Part shown: piece after piece, positions 1 to 7,296 of the stretch | Layout of the letters: every line of letters begins with the position of its first letter | How positions within the stretch are numbered: position 1 is the first letter of the stretch | NCBI GenBank assembly: GCA_903896775.1 | Contig: CAITZE010000075.1 | Span: forward strand, 1-8,898 | Source of the DNA: an uncultured bacterium | Lineage (GTDB): Bacteria > Pseudomonadota > Alphaproteobacteria > Rhodospirillales > Rhodospirillaceae | Reading direction: 5' to 3' | Length of the DNA: 8,898 nucleotides | Made by a program: the position numbers and the translations under genes | Notes under the pieces: model-generated | Databases searched by the model: none | What the model was told of the DNA's origin: nothing | The model's input: the letters and a program-made list of their open reading frames with translations, nothing else

Positions 1-527
1 AGCGACTGCAGGGCGACCAGCAGGCCGCTGCCGATGGCAGTGCCGCGCTGGGTCTGGAAGCGGTCGATGGCGGCGATGAGATCGTCGCGGTTATTGGTCG
101 GCGGCTGCACAAGCAGAGCTGTCGCAGCAAAGGCAACGATGCCAATGCGGGTGTCGCGCGGCTGATCGGCGATAAAGGTTTTAGCGGCGGCTTGCGCGGC
201 GGCGATGCGCGTGGGTTCCACGTCCTCGGCGCGCATGCTGCCCGAGACATCCATCACCAGCATCACGGTCGAACGCTGCGAGGGCAGGGTGACGACGGCG
301 GCGGGACGCGCAATGGCGGCAATCATAATGGTGAGCGCGGCCAGGAACAGGATCGGCGGAACGTGACGACGGAAACCGGCGCCCACACCCATGGCGTCGC
401 GCACCATGGAAAGGCTGGCATAGCGCACCACGGCTTTTTTCTTCCGCCGCAGCATGAGGAAATAAATTCCCACCAGCACCGGAACGGCTAGCAGGAGCCA
501 CAGCATAGTGGGCCATAAGAAGGTCAT
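1..527 (-). CDS. BatA-like membrane VWA-domain protein (partial, C-terminus outside window)
   Basis: Reading the minus strand from ATG at 527 gives 175 codons with no stop before the window edge. The N-terminus (MTFLWPTMLW) leads into a membrane segment at about residues 4-25, then a basic KKK patch and a second membrane segment at about 56-77. A von Willebrand factor A domain follows, with the MIDAS metal-binding motif DVSGS (D93, S95, S97), a likely third ligand T144 in the QPPTNNRDD stretch, and GTAIG further on. This layout is that of BatA/BatB proteins of the MoxR-DUF58-VWA operons, which put a VWA domain in the periplasm, anchored in the inner membrane. The start codon overlaps the stop of the upstream DUF58 gene as ATGA, and GGGGA lies about 9 nt upstream, so translation is probably coupled. 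Which Bat paralogue it is, and its total length, cannot be seen. Its molecular role is poorly known; envelope integrity or stress is the usual inference. Confidence 0.88.
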   Translation of the reverse strand, partial: MTFLWPTMLWLLLAVPVLVGIYFLMLRRKKKAVVRYASLSMVRDAMGVGAGFRRHVPPILFLAALTIMIAAIARPAAVVTLPSQRSTVMLVMDVSGSMRAEDVEPTRIAAAQAAAKTFIADQPRDTRIGIVAFAATALLVQPPTNNRDDLIAAIDRFQTQRGTAIGSGLLVALQS

Positions 528-1531
528 GCGCGCGCGTCCCCACGCAGGTCTTGAGTTTGAGCTTCGAGATGGCGCGGCATACCGCCGCCGGCTGCGATCT
601 GACTGCGGCGTTTGCGCAAGTCGGCGAAGCGTAAGATCGTCTCGACAAGATTGTCGTTGGTGGAAAGCTCCAGCGCATCGACACCGGCTTTGCCGAAGGA
701 AGTTCTGAGCGACTCTTCGCGTTGTTGTGCGAGGGCCGCAAAGCGGCGGCGAAAGCCGCGATCATGGGTATCGACGAAAATCTGCTCGCCGGTTTCGGCG
801 TCTTGCATCACGAGCAAACCCAAATCCGGCAGTTCCATTTCGAGCTGATCGAACAACCGCACCGCCAGCACTTCATGGCGCATGACAAGGTGGGCAAGCG
901 GATCGGTCCAGCCGGGCGAGCTGATGAAGTCGGAGGCCACAAACACCAGCGAGCGGCGCTGAATAATTTGGAGCGCGGATTTAAGGAAATCGCCGAGATT
1001 GGTTTCGGGCGCTTTTGGCAGTTCGGGGCTGTTGCGCAGCGTGTTCAGGATGTGCAGGACATGGCGGCGTCCGGTGCGCGGCGGAATCACCGCGTCGATC
1101 CCGCCATGTTTGCCGCCGCTGTAAAGCAACGCGCCGACACGGTTGCCGTGCCGGGTCAAAAGGCGCGCGATAACGCCGACGAAGTCCGTCAGCACGGCGC
1201 GCTTTTTGACCTGCTCGGAGCCGAAGTCGATGGACGGCGAGATGTCCAACAGGAACCAGGCGGTGACTTCGCGGTCTTCGTTATATTGGCGCACGTAAGG
1301 CTGTTGCAGGCGCGCCGTCACGTTCCAATCGATATGGCGCACGTCGTCGTGCATCTGGTACTCGCGCAAGCCCGCGAGATCCAAACCGAAGCCTCTGAAC
1401 AAAGTCCGGTAGTCGCCATGAAGCACGCCGTCCAGCCTGCGCAGGACGGTCCACTCCAGACGCCGCAGAACCGTTTCAGACGTAACCGGTCCTGAGGTGG
1501 CGGCTTTAGGCGTGGGCGGGGACTTTAGCAT
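524..1531 (-). CDS. DUF58 domain protein of MoxR/Bat operon
   Basis: This 335-aa protein carries the DUF58 signature at residues 54-74 (GLREYQMHDDVRHIDW then NVTAR), followed by an acidic EDRE segment and a VWA-like metal-site motif DISPS (D96, S98, S100). DUF58 proteins are almost always encoded beside MoxR ATPases and BatA-type VWA proteins; they are thought to be partners of the ATPase, but the biochemical function is not established. No signal peptide or clear membrane segment is visible, so a cytoplasmic location is likely. The chosen ATG at 1531 is preceded by GGAG four bases upstream and lies inside the 3' end of the moxR gene (26-bp overlap). Its stop overlaps the next gene's start (ATGA at 524-527). 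These overlaps support an operon with coupled translation. Residues 21-34 contain a small local repeat (VLRRL twice), with no known meaning. Confidence 0.93.
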   Translation of the reverse strand: MLKSPPTPKAATSGPVTSETVLRRLEWTVLRRLDGVLHGDYRTLFRGFGLDLAGLREYQMHDDVRHIDWNVTARLQQPYVRQYNEDREVTAWFLLDISPSIDFGSEQVKKRAVLTDFVGVIARLLTRHGNRVGALLYSGGKHGGIDAVIPPRTGRRHVLHILNTLRNSPELPKAPETNLGDFLKSALQIIQRRSLVFVASDFISSPGWTDPLAHLVMRHEVLAVRLFDQLEMELPDLGLLVMQDAETGEQIFVDTHDRGFRRRFAALAQQREESLRTSFGKAGVDALELSTNDNLVETILRFADLRKRRSQIAAGGGMPRHLEAQTQDLRGDARA

Positions 1532-2522
1532 GCGTCTCCAGCGGCTTTTCGGGGGCGGGGATATGGGACATAACGCGGTTCATGATCTCATCGGCGGAGA
1601 CGCCATCCGACAGGGCTTCGTAAGACAGCACGAGGCGGTGACGGAACACATCGCCGACGAGGTCGGTGACATCTTCGGGCAGCACGTAGGAACGGCCACG
1701 CAAATACGACAGCGCACGGGCGCCTTCGATCAGATGAATGGGCGCGCGCGGGGATGCGCCGAATTGCAGATACCGTGCGACGTCGGGAATATTGTACTTG
1801 TCGGGATTGCGCGTCGCGGCGGCTAATTTGACCGCATATTGGATCAGCGACGGATCCACATAAGCCATCTGACATTCTTTCTGCAGCGCCAGCAGCTGAT
1901 CCGTGGTGGCAACGGAAGCCACCGTATGGGCCACGCCAGTGACGCGTCCGACGATCACGAATTCCTCTTCTTCGGTGGGATAGCCCACCAGCACCTTCAT
2001 CATGAAGCGGTCGACTTGCGCTTCCGGCAGCGGATAGGTGCCTTCGGTCTCGATGGGGTTCTGGGTCGCCATGACCAGGAAGGGGGCCGGCACTTTATGC
2101 GTTTCGCCGGCGATAGTGACTTGGCGTTCCTGCATCACTTCCAAAAGCGCGCTTTGCACTTTGGCGGGCGCGCGGTTGATTTCATCGGCCAGGAGCAGGT
2201 TGGTGAAGACCGGACCCAGCGAGGTCGCGAACTCGCCGCTCTTCTGGTTGTAGATGCGCGTGCCGACGAGATCGGCCGGCACCAGATCGGGCGTGAACTG
2301 AATGCGTTTGAATTGCCCACGCAAGGTTTTGGCCAGCGTGTTGACGGTGAGTGTCTTGGCCAGACCCGGCACGCCTTCCACCAGCAAGTGCCCTTCGGCG
2401 AGGATGGCCACCAGCACCCGTTCGAGGAAGTGATCCTGGCCGACGATGACCTTCTTCACTTCGTAAAGGACGCGTTGCATCAGCGTGGCAACTTCGGCGC
2501 CGTGGGGTGCTGTGTCGGTCAT
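1506..2522 (-). CDS. MoxR-family AAA+ ATPase
   Basis: This 338-aa protein is a complete MoxR-type AAA+ ATPase. Walker A is GVPGLAKT (residues 50-57, K56), Walker B is LLLADEINRAP (D113, E114), sensor 1 is MATQNP (N155), and a DRF arginine-finger region lies at 171-173. The sensor 2 segment GASPRAP (R259) falls in the C-terminal lid. GTYPLPEAQVDRF is a typical MoxR stretch. MoxR proteins are thought to act as ATP-driven chaperones that activate or assemble VWA-containing partners; here the likely partners are the DUF58 and BatA-like proteins encoded immediately downstream. The ATG at 2522 has only a weak GGAAT upstream, but the start lies 23 bp after the protease stop and gives the usual MoxR N-terminus, so it is preferred. 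The 3' end overlaps the DUF58 gene by 26 bp. The substrate is unknown. The name moxR is historical, so no specific symbol is assigned. Confidence 0.95.
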   Translation of the reverse strand: MTDTAPHGAEVATLMQRVLYEVKKVIVGQDHFLERVLVAILAEGHLLVEGVPGLAKTLTVNTLAKTLRGQFKRIQFTPDLVPADLVGTRIYNQKSGEFATSLGPVFTNLLLADEINRAPAKVQSALLEVMQERQVTIAGETHKVPAPFLVMATQNPIETEGTYPLPEAQVDRFMMKVLVGYPTEEEEFVIVGRVTGVAHTVASVATTDQLLALQKECQMAYVDPSLIQYAVKLAAATRNPDKYNIPDVARYLQFGASPRAPIHLIEGARALSYLRGRSYVLPEDVTDLVGDVFRHRLVLSYEALSDGVSADEIMNRVMSHIPAPEKPLETHAKVPAHA

Positions 2523-2545
2523 GGTATTCCGTTGGTTTGGGGTGG

Positions 2546-3517
2546 TTAGAAGGGCGATACGCCGGCGGCGGCGGCAGCGTTCTCGATCGGTACCGCGAAG
2601 CCTATGCCGATGAAGACGCGCTGTTCGGTGGGATTGAGGATGGCGGTCACGATGCCGACGACTTCACCATCGGCGGTCACCAAGGGTCCGCCGGAGTTAC
2701 CGGGGTTGGCGGCGGCATCGAACTGAATGAGGTTGCTCATCGCCTTCTTGCCTTTGGGCGACAGGTAATCGCGCCGCAAGCCGGAGATGATGCCGTCGGA
2801 TACCGAGGGGCCGATGCCAAAGGGGTTGCCGACGGCAATGACTTCATCGCCCGGACGAAGCCCGCGCGTCGAGCGCAAGGTCGCCGGTTTCAAATCGTCA
2901 GGAACAGTATCGGTCTTTAGCACCGCAAGATCGTCCTCGGGCTGGACCGAGACCACATGGGCGTCGGACTTGGTGCCGTCGAAATAGGTCACGGAAATAC
3001 GTTCGGCGCCCGCAACCACGTGAATATTAGTGAGGATGGTGCCGTCTTCTTGAATGACAACGCCGGTGCCGACCGCGCGTTCGGTATCGTCGCTGTTCTC
3101 CAAGCCAACCTGGTTCACGCGCACGACCGAGGGGCGAATGATGTCATAGGCCACCGAGGCGCGGGACGGCGCCATGGGCTGCTTTGCCAGCGTGTGCTGA
3201 ACCGCGCCGTCGATGTCGCGCTGAGTCAGTTTGCGCGGCGCGGTCACGGCATTATATCCGGCGACGATGGCCAGCGTCAGAAGACAGGTCGCGGCCAGCG
3301 ACAAGGGGCGCGCGTAGCGCGTCGAGAACCGCCGCCAGGCGGCAACAATACGTGGCGGCGGCGCGGGCGGTTCAGCCCCAGCTTCACCAGCGGTGCTTCC
3401 AGCAATGGTGTCCTGAGCGGCGCCGGAAGAGGCAGGCCGCGGTGTTGTGGGTTGTCCCAGTTGACGGCCATAGGGGCCTTGCCTGCGGGACTGGCTGTAG
3501 AGTGTAACGCGCTTCAT
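2546..3517 (-). CDS. Membrane-anchored HtrA-like trypsin-type serine protease, no PDZ domain
   Basis: This 323-aa S1C (HtrA/DegP-like) protease has a cytoplasmic N-terminal tail rich in Pro, Ala and Gly (about 1-70), one membrane segment at about 71-91, a short linker, and a protease domain at about 120-315. The catalytic triad can be read as H166 (TNIHVV), D196 (EDDLAVL) and S275 (NPGNSGGP). The charged tail before the hydrophobic segment predicts an N-in anchor with the protease in the periplasm. The protein ends at GVSPF just after the last protease strand, where DegP-like proteins would start a PDZ domain, and only 23 bp remain before moxR, so there is no decayed PDZ sequence. ATG 3517 has GGAG seven bases upstream. 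It is the first gene of the run with moxR, DUF58 and the VWA gene, suggesting a shared envelope quality-control task; that link is inference. Substrates and regulation are unknown. Confidence 0.9.
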   Translation of the reverse strand: MKRVTLYSQSRRQGPYGRQLGQPTTPRPASSGAAQDTIAGSTAGEAGAEPPAPPPRIVAAWRRFSTRYARPLSLAATCLLTLAIVAGYNAVTAPRKLTQRDIDGAVQHTLAKQPMAPSRASVAYDIIRPSVVRVNQVGLENSDDTERAVGTGVVIQEDGTILTNIHVVAGAERISVTYFDGTKSDAHVVSVQPEDDLAVLKTDTVPDDLKPATLRSTRGLRPGDEVIAVGNPFGIGPSVSDGIISGLRRDYLSPKGKKAMSNLIQFDAAANPGNSGGPLVTADGEVVGIVTAILNPTEQRVFIGIGFAVPIENAAAAAGVSPF

Positions 3518-3877
3518 TTGGCAGCTCCGCGCGAATGATGTCTGCCGGTGTTTTGTTACCGAAATTCCGGACCGTTACAAATCGCACCGGAAGCTCAAAA
3601 TCCGCCACACCAGCTAGCAAGCGTATCAAATTTCCGGGGAACACAAAGGGGTTTTCCTTAACTTCTGTGTCAGGCCAGGTACCTTATGTGACAGTCGCAC
3701 CGCAGTGCGGGAAACAGGGATTGGCCGTTGGGTTGTGGCGGTTCTTCAAGCGGTTAGACGGCGGTGGACGAGCAGACGCCGCTCCCGCCCTATCCATGGC
3801 AACTAATCCCAGTGCACTATCGTTTAAGTTGGTAGGGCGTTTAAGTTGAGAAGGCCTTTTTACGCGGGAGCAGCTTT
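3518..3877. other. Divergent intergenic region between protease operon and hpnM
   Basis: These 360 bases separate the start of the minus-strand protease operon from the start of hpnM and should hold promoters for both. I could not find a convincing -35/-10 pair on either strand. A GGAAC at 3638-3642 resembles the -35 of the alphaproteobacterial general-stress sigma factor EcfG, but no CGTT follows at the expected 16-17 bases. Visible structure includes an imperfect dyad (3641-3648 with 3662-3670, ACACA/TGTGT core), a short ccgca/tgcgg dyad at 3700-3710, and the direct repeat listed separately. A small open frame within it has no coding character. Confidence 0.6.
3821..3848 (+). repeat. 11-bp perfect direct repeat upstream of hpnM
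   Basis: The sequence cgtttaagttg occurs at 3821-3831 and again at 3838-3848, a 17-bp register, ending 29 bp before the hpnM start codon. Its position just upstream of the ribosome binding site would fit tandem binding sites for a regulator or a duplicated promoter element. Function is inference; only the repeat is seen. Confidence 0.6.
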
Positions 3878-4504
3878 ATGGTTCGCGGCATTTTCACACG
3901 GCTGTGGTTTTTATTGCTGATCGTGGGCAGCGTCGGCACGATGCCGGCTTATGCCCAGGATGCGACGGCACCCACGGCGGTGATCGAGCGCTTTCATGCC
4001 GCACTGATCGACGGGATGAAGCGCGGCAAGGCGCTTGGCTTCGAAGGCCGTCGCGCCATGCTGGATCCGGTGGTGAAACAGACTTTCGATACCGATTCCA
4101 TGGCGCGGATTTCCACGGGCGCGGCCTGGCAGAAAATGTCCGATGCCGATCATGCCGCGATCATTGCCGCTTTCACGGATTGGACCGTCGCGAGCTATGC
4201 CGGCAACTTCTCATCCTATGACGGTGAAACCTTTGTGACCAAAGATCAGTCCACCGAGGATAGCAAAGGCAACGTGCTTGTGAACACCCGACTTACCCCC
4301 AAGGGCATTCCGCCGGTGCTGTTCAATTACCGTATGCACAAGGTCGGCGCCGATTGGAAAGTCTATGACATCTATCTCGATGGCGCTGTCAGCCAGCTTG
4401 CGATGCATCGCGCCGAGTTCGCGACTGTACTGGGCCTCGGTAAACCCGCCGATCTCATCGCCCATATGAAAAAGCTGACCAAGGACGCCGAGAAAGGCAG
4501 CTAA
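3878..4504 (+). CDS. hpnM: HpnM: MlaC/Ttg2D-like periplasmic protein of hopanoid transport
   Basis: This 208-aa protein begins with a signal peptide: basic MVRGIFTR, a hydrophobic core at about 9-21, and AYA at 24-26 as a likely cleavage site before Q27. The mature part has the MlaC (toluene-tolerance Ttg2D) look: a helical start (VIERFHAAL), FDTDSMARI at 70-78, and the family-typical WKVYDIYLDGAVSQL at 160-174 followed by the HRAEF helix. MlaC proteins bind lipids in the periplasm and carry them between membranes. The adjacent hpnN and hpnA point to the hopanoid-associated variant HpnM rather than the Mla phospholipid system, as no mlaD/E/F genes are seen. The start ATG has GGGAG seven bases upstream. 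It stands alone on its strand, with an 11-bp direct repeat upstream, and its stop shares four bases with the hpnN stop. The HpnM assignment leans on context; direct hopanoid binding is inferred. Confidence 0.85.
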   Translation: MVRGIFTRLWFLLLIVGSVGTMPAYAQDATAPTAVIERFHAALIDGMKRGKALGFEGRRAMLDPVVKQTFDTDSMARISTGAAWQKMSDADHAAIIAAFTDWTVASYAGNFSSYDGETFVTKDQSTEDSKGNVLVNTRLTPKGIPPVLFNYRMHKVGADWKVYDIYLDGAVSQLAMHRAEFATVLGLGKPADLIAHMKKLTKDAEKGS

Positions 4505-7134
4505 GCCCGTTCTGGTGCCGGCCCTAACAAGGCAGGCAGGACAACCAGCGTCGCCAGCAGCGTGTAAACCAAAGCCATTGTGAGCAGGATGCCGAGACTC
4601 GCTGTGCCGGTATGGGCCGAGATCGCAAGGCTGCCGAAAGCGGCGCCGGTGGTCAGCGCGCTGTACAACATGCCGCGTCCCGCCGGCGAGGCCAGCAACA
4701 CACCCTCGCCCTCGCGCCACGCCGAGACGAAATAAATCGGGAAGGTGACGCCAACGCCGAGCAGCAGCGGCAGCGCGATGATATTGGCGAAGTTGATGGC
4801 AAGGCCCGCGACCGCACAGGTGCCGAGCGTCAACAATCCTGCGAGCAGCAATGGCGCCAGCACGCGCGCGACATCGCCAATGCGGCGCATGACAACCATC
4901 AGCAAGATTGTGATGGCGCTGATCGCCAAGATCGCTGCGATCAGGAACGCGTGCGTTACGATGCGTCCGCTTTCATAGATCAGCACCGGCTCGCCGGTGG
5001 CATCGGGCGCGACGCTTTTCACAGCGAACAGGAAACGATTGAGATCCGCAATGCCGCTGCCGGTCGTGCGCGGAAACGCCTGCACGCGGTAACGTCCATC
5101 GCGAGCAATGAAGGTGGCGCGAATGTTTTCAGGCAATCCATCGAGGGTGACCGGCGAAGCTTCCAGTCCGGCGGCCAAAGGTGCCAGCGCATCTTCAAAG
5201 CCCGTCAGCAGCGCAGCCGAGATTTTATCGAAGGTGGCGGCATCGGGTTTAGCAAGCAGGCGATCGAGCACAGCAACGAGGTGTTGCGCCGATTTTTTCA
5301 AGACCGCGCTGCCGGGCGTAGTGGTCGTTGCATTCGCAAGCGCTTGCGCTTCGGTGCGGGCGTTGCGGGCGGACTCGATCATTTCATCAAGCGTGGGCGG
5401 CGTTTTTTGCGCCATGCCCGGCGTCAGGACCGGCCCGATCAAGAACGACAGCTCTTCGATGGACGCCAGTTTTTCGGCTTGCTCTTCGGGAATGACATCG
5501 AAGATCGTCAGCGCATGGCCGACCTCGGGCAAAGCGCTAAGCCGCGCCGCCAAAGCTTTGGCTTCTTCCGGGGTCTTCACCAGCGTGCTGAGGGAATTAG
5601 GATTGATCAACGGATCGTCCATCAACTCCAGCGCGGTCGACATTGATTCGGTATGTGGGTCTTTCAGCTTCAGCGGGTCGAAGTCGAAGTTGAGAAAGGG
5701 CAGCGCCGCTATAGCCGCCAGCGCGATAACAGCCGCTGCGATAAGGATCGGCTGACGGTGCGCGAGAAGCGCGCGATTGACGGGTATGGCCCAACGGTAG
5801 CCGACTTCGTCCTGTTCTCCGCGCACACGAAACAGTTTCAGAATCGCCGGCAAGAACGTGAAGCTCAGGATCATCGCGATGATCATGCCGCCGCCGGCAA
5901 TGACGCCAAGCTGCGAGACGCCGCGATATTCCGTCGGCAGGAACGAGAAGAATCCCAGCGCCGTGGTCGCAGCAGCCAGAGACAGCGGGCGGGCCATCAC
6001 AGCGCCGGCGGCATCAAGCGCCGCATCGAGGCCGGCGTCGCCGCGCGCGTGGCGTTCAGCGCGGTAGCGCATGGCGAACTGAATGCTGAAGTCGACAGCA
6101 ATGCCGACAAACATCACTGCGAAAGCCACAGAGATTAAATTGAGTTCTCCGACGGCAATCGTTGCCCAGCCTAGGGTCAGCATCAAGCCGACGATCAGCG
6201 TCAGCAGCGCCGCCAGCACCAACCGTCCTGAACCGAGCGCTAGAAAGAGAAGGCCGATCACCAGTACGACCGAGATGATGCCGGAAACGCCGGTGCCTTG
6301 CGCGACGGTGGCGAACTCTTCGTCGCTCAACGGAACTTGGCCGGTCAGCCGGACGCGGTAGCCGTTCTCAGATGTAAGCCCCAATTCTTTCACGGCTGCG
6401 CGGATGAAGGCGCTGGGAACGCCGCCTGGCGTCAGTGATGAAAGATCGAGTTTGGGGTGCGCCAGCACCATCGCGCGGGCCGACAGGCCTGCGGGCCCGA
6501 AGCCTTTAAACAGGCTGGCCCAGTTCAGGGCCGCGGGCTTGCCGTCGAGCACATTCTCGACCACGCCGGAGACTTGATCGGCGGTCGGCGCGATTTGCGC
6601 AGCGGCTTCTTCACCGCCGGCGGCAGCGCGGAAAGCGAACTCCAGCAATCGGAAAACGCCGCGTGCGTTGCGGTCGGTGGAGACGGCGCCCAGGAACGGC
6701 TGCGCGCGCGAAAGCTCGATGGATAAATCATCCAGCTCTGCGCTGCTGAGGTAGAGCAAACCGTTGCGCGCGAAAAAATCGCCGCCGGTGGGATTCTGCA
6801 CATTGGTAAAAAGGTCGTCGCGCGGTTTGAGTTTGGCGGCGAGTTTATCGGCGGCGGCTTGCGCTTGTTGCACGGACGGCCCGTCGATAACGGCGACGAT
6901 CAGATCCGTCTCGCCGGGGAACTGTGCGTCGAACGCCGCTTGCGCTTCGCGGAAGTCGAGATGGCGTCCAAATAGCGCGAGGGAATCGGTGTTCATGCCA
7001 AGGCCGCGCACGGCGCCGAAAACCGCGCCGGCCGCCAGCACCAAGACCACCGCGATTGTAAGCAGGGCGTGACTGCGGCAGGCACGCACTACGCTTTCCG
7101 CGAAGGCGCTGAGTGTGGAGGATTTTTGCGTCAT
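4501..7134 (-). CDS. hpnN: HpnN: RND/MMPL-type hopanoid transporter
   Basis: This 877-aa inner-membrane protein has the two-fold MMPL/RND layout: one N-terminal membrane helix (23-43), a large periplasmic domain (about 45-280), five helices (about 283-432), helix 7 (463-481), a second periplasmic domain (about 482-725) and five final helices (about 727-870). The helix-4 motif GIAVDFSIQFAMRYR carries D348, the kind of acidic residue used for proton coupling in MMPL transporters; the matching place in the second half reads GVGVTFPIYFVSAWR, with T797. Length and layout agree with HpnN, which moves hopanoids to the outer membrane. The flanking hpnA and MlaC-like hpnM genes support the assignment over another MMPL protein. 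ATG 7134 is preceded by AGGA ten bases upstream and gives a short cytoplasmic lead before helix 1. The gene diverges from hpnA and converges on hpnM; its TAG overlaps the hpnM TAA within CTAA. Confidence 0.92.
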   Translation of the reverse strand: MTQKSSTLSAFAESVVRACRSHALLTIAVVLVLAAGAVFGAVRGLGMNTDSLALFGRHLDFREAQAAFDAQFPGETDLIVAVIDGPSVQQAQAAADKLAAKLKPRDDLFTNVQNPTGGDFFARNGLLYLSSAELDDLSIELSRAQPFLGAVSTDRNARGVFRLLEFAFRAAAGGEEAAAQIAPTADQVSGVVENVLDGKPAALNWASLFKGFGPAGLSARAMVLAHPKLDLSSLTPGGVPSAFIRAAVKELGLTSENGYRVRLTGQVPLSDEEFATVAQGTGVSGIISVVLVIGLLFLALGSGRLVLAALLTLIVGLMLTLGWATIAVGELNLISVAFAVMFVGIAVDFSIQFAMRYRAERHARGDAGLDAALDAAGAVMARPLSLAAATTALGFFSFLPTEYRGVSQLGVIAGGGMIIAMILSFTFLPAILKLFRVRGEQDEVGYRWAIPVNRALLAHRQPILIAAAVIALAAIAALPFLNFDFDPLKLKDPHTESMSTALELMDDPLINPNSLSTLVKTPEEAKALAARLSALPEVGHALTIFDVIPEEQAEKLASIEELSFLIGPVLTPGMAQKTPPTLDEMIESARNARTEAQALANATTTTPGSAVLKKSAQHLVAVLDRLLAKPDAATFDKISAALLTGFEDALAPLAAGLEASPVTLDGLPENIRATFIARDGRYRVQAFPRTTGSGIADLNRFLFAVKSVAPDATGEPVLIYESGRIVTHAFLIAAILAISAITILLMVVMRRIGDVARVLAPLLLAGLLTLGTCAVAGLAINFANIIALPLLLGVGVTFPIYFVSAWREGEGVLLASPAGRGMLYSALTTGAAFGSLAISAHTGTASLGILLTMALVYTLLATLVVLPALLGPAPERA

Positions 7135-7296
7135 TGGTGTCGCATCCTATCGGCGGACGGGCCGAAAGCAACCCATAGGCCCTTAAAACAAGCCGAAAAA
7201 TCGGGTTTTGCCAAATACGATAAAAAGCTCTGAAACATCCGTCCAGGTTGATCGTTATAGACCTCAGGATATCTCCGAAAAATGGAGGCGAGGGCA
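7135..7296. promoter_or_regulatory. Divergent hpnN/hpnA spacer with bulged inverted repeat
   Basis: These 162 bases lie between the two divergent starts and must carry both promoters, although I see no clear -35/-10 pair (TTGCCA at 7208-7213 has only a poor -10 partner, TGAAAC). Within it, aaaac (7185-7189) pairs with gtttt (7205-7209), and ccga (7193-7196) with tcgg (7201-7204), around an aaaa loop with a three-base bulge on the left. It could be an operator or part of a leader; nothing shows which. The spacer is visibly richer in A and T than the flanking genes. Confidence 0.45.

Noticed and set aside
181..765. 194-codon minus-strand open frame crossing the DUF58/VWA junction
   Set aside because: It is out of frame with both the DUF58 and VWA proteins, whose motifs are clear in their own frames.
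722..1495. 257-codon plus-strand open frame opposite the DUF58 gene
   Set aside because: Antisense shadow of a recognised protein family; no motif or ribosome binding site of its own.
1839..2549. 236-codon plus-strand open frame opposite moxR
   Set aside because: Antisense shadow rich in His, Gly and Arg, covering the moxR catalytic motifs on the other strand.
3638..3664. EcfG-like general stress promoter (GGAAC)
   Set aside because: No CGTT-like -10 at the required 16-17 base spacing.
3641..3670. Imperfect dyad ACACAAAG/CTTCTGTGT as a terminator or operator
   Set aside because: Short arms with a bulge, no U-run and no gene ending nearby; too weak to list as a separate site.
3535..3849. 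104-codon plus-strand open frame in the intergenic region before hpnM
   Set aside because: No ribosome binding site, no recognisable protein features, low coding character; it sits where divergent promoters are expected.
4612..5646. 344-codon open frame on the plus strand, antisense to hpnN
   Set aside because: It lies wholly within a well-supported hpnN reading frame; its product is rich in Arg, Gln and Asp with no domain, as expected for an antisense frame in GC-rich coding DNA.
7282..7296. Five-residue longer start for HpnA (MEARA)
   Set aside because: It would put the GGAGG ribosome binding site inside the coding region; the family starts at the Rossmann strand encoded from 7297.
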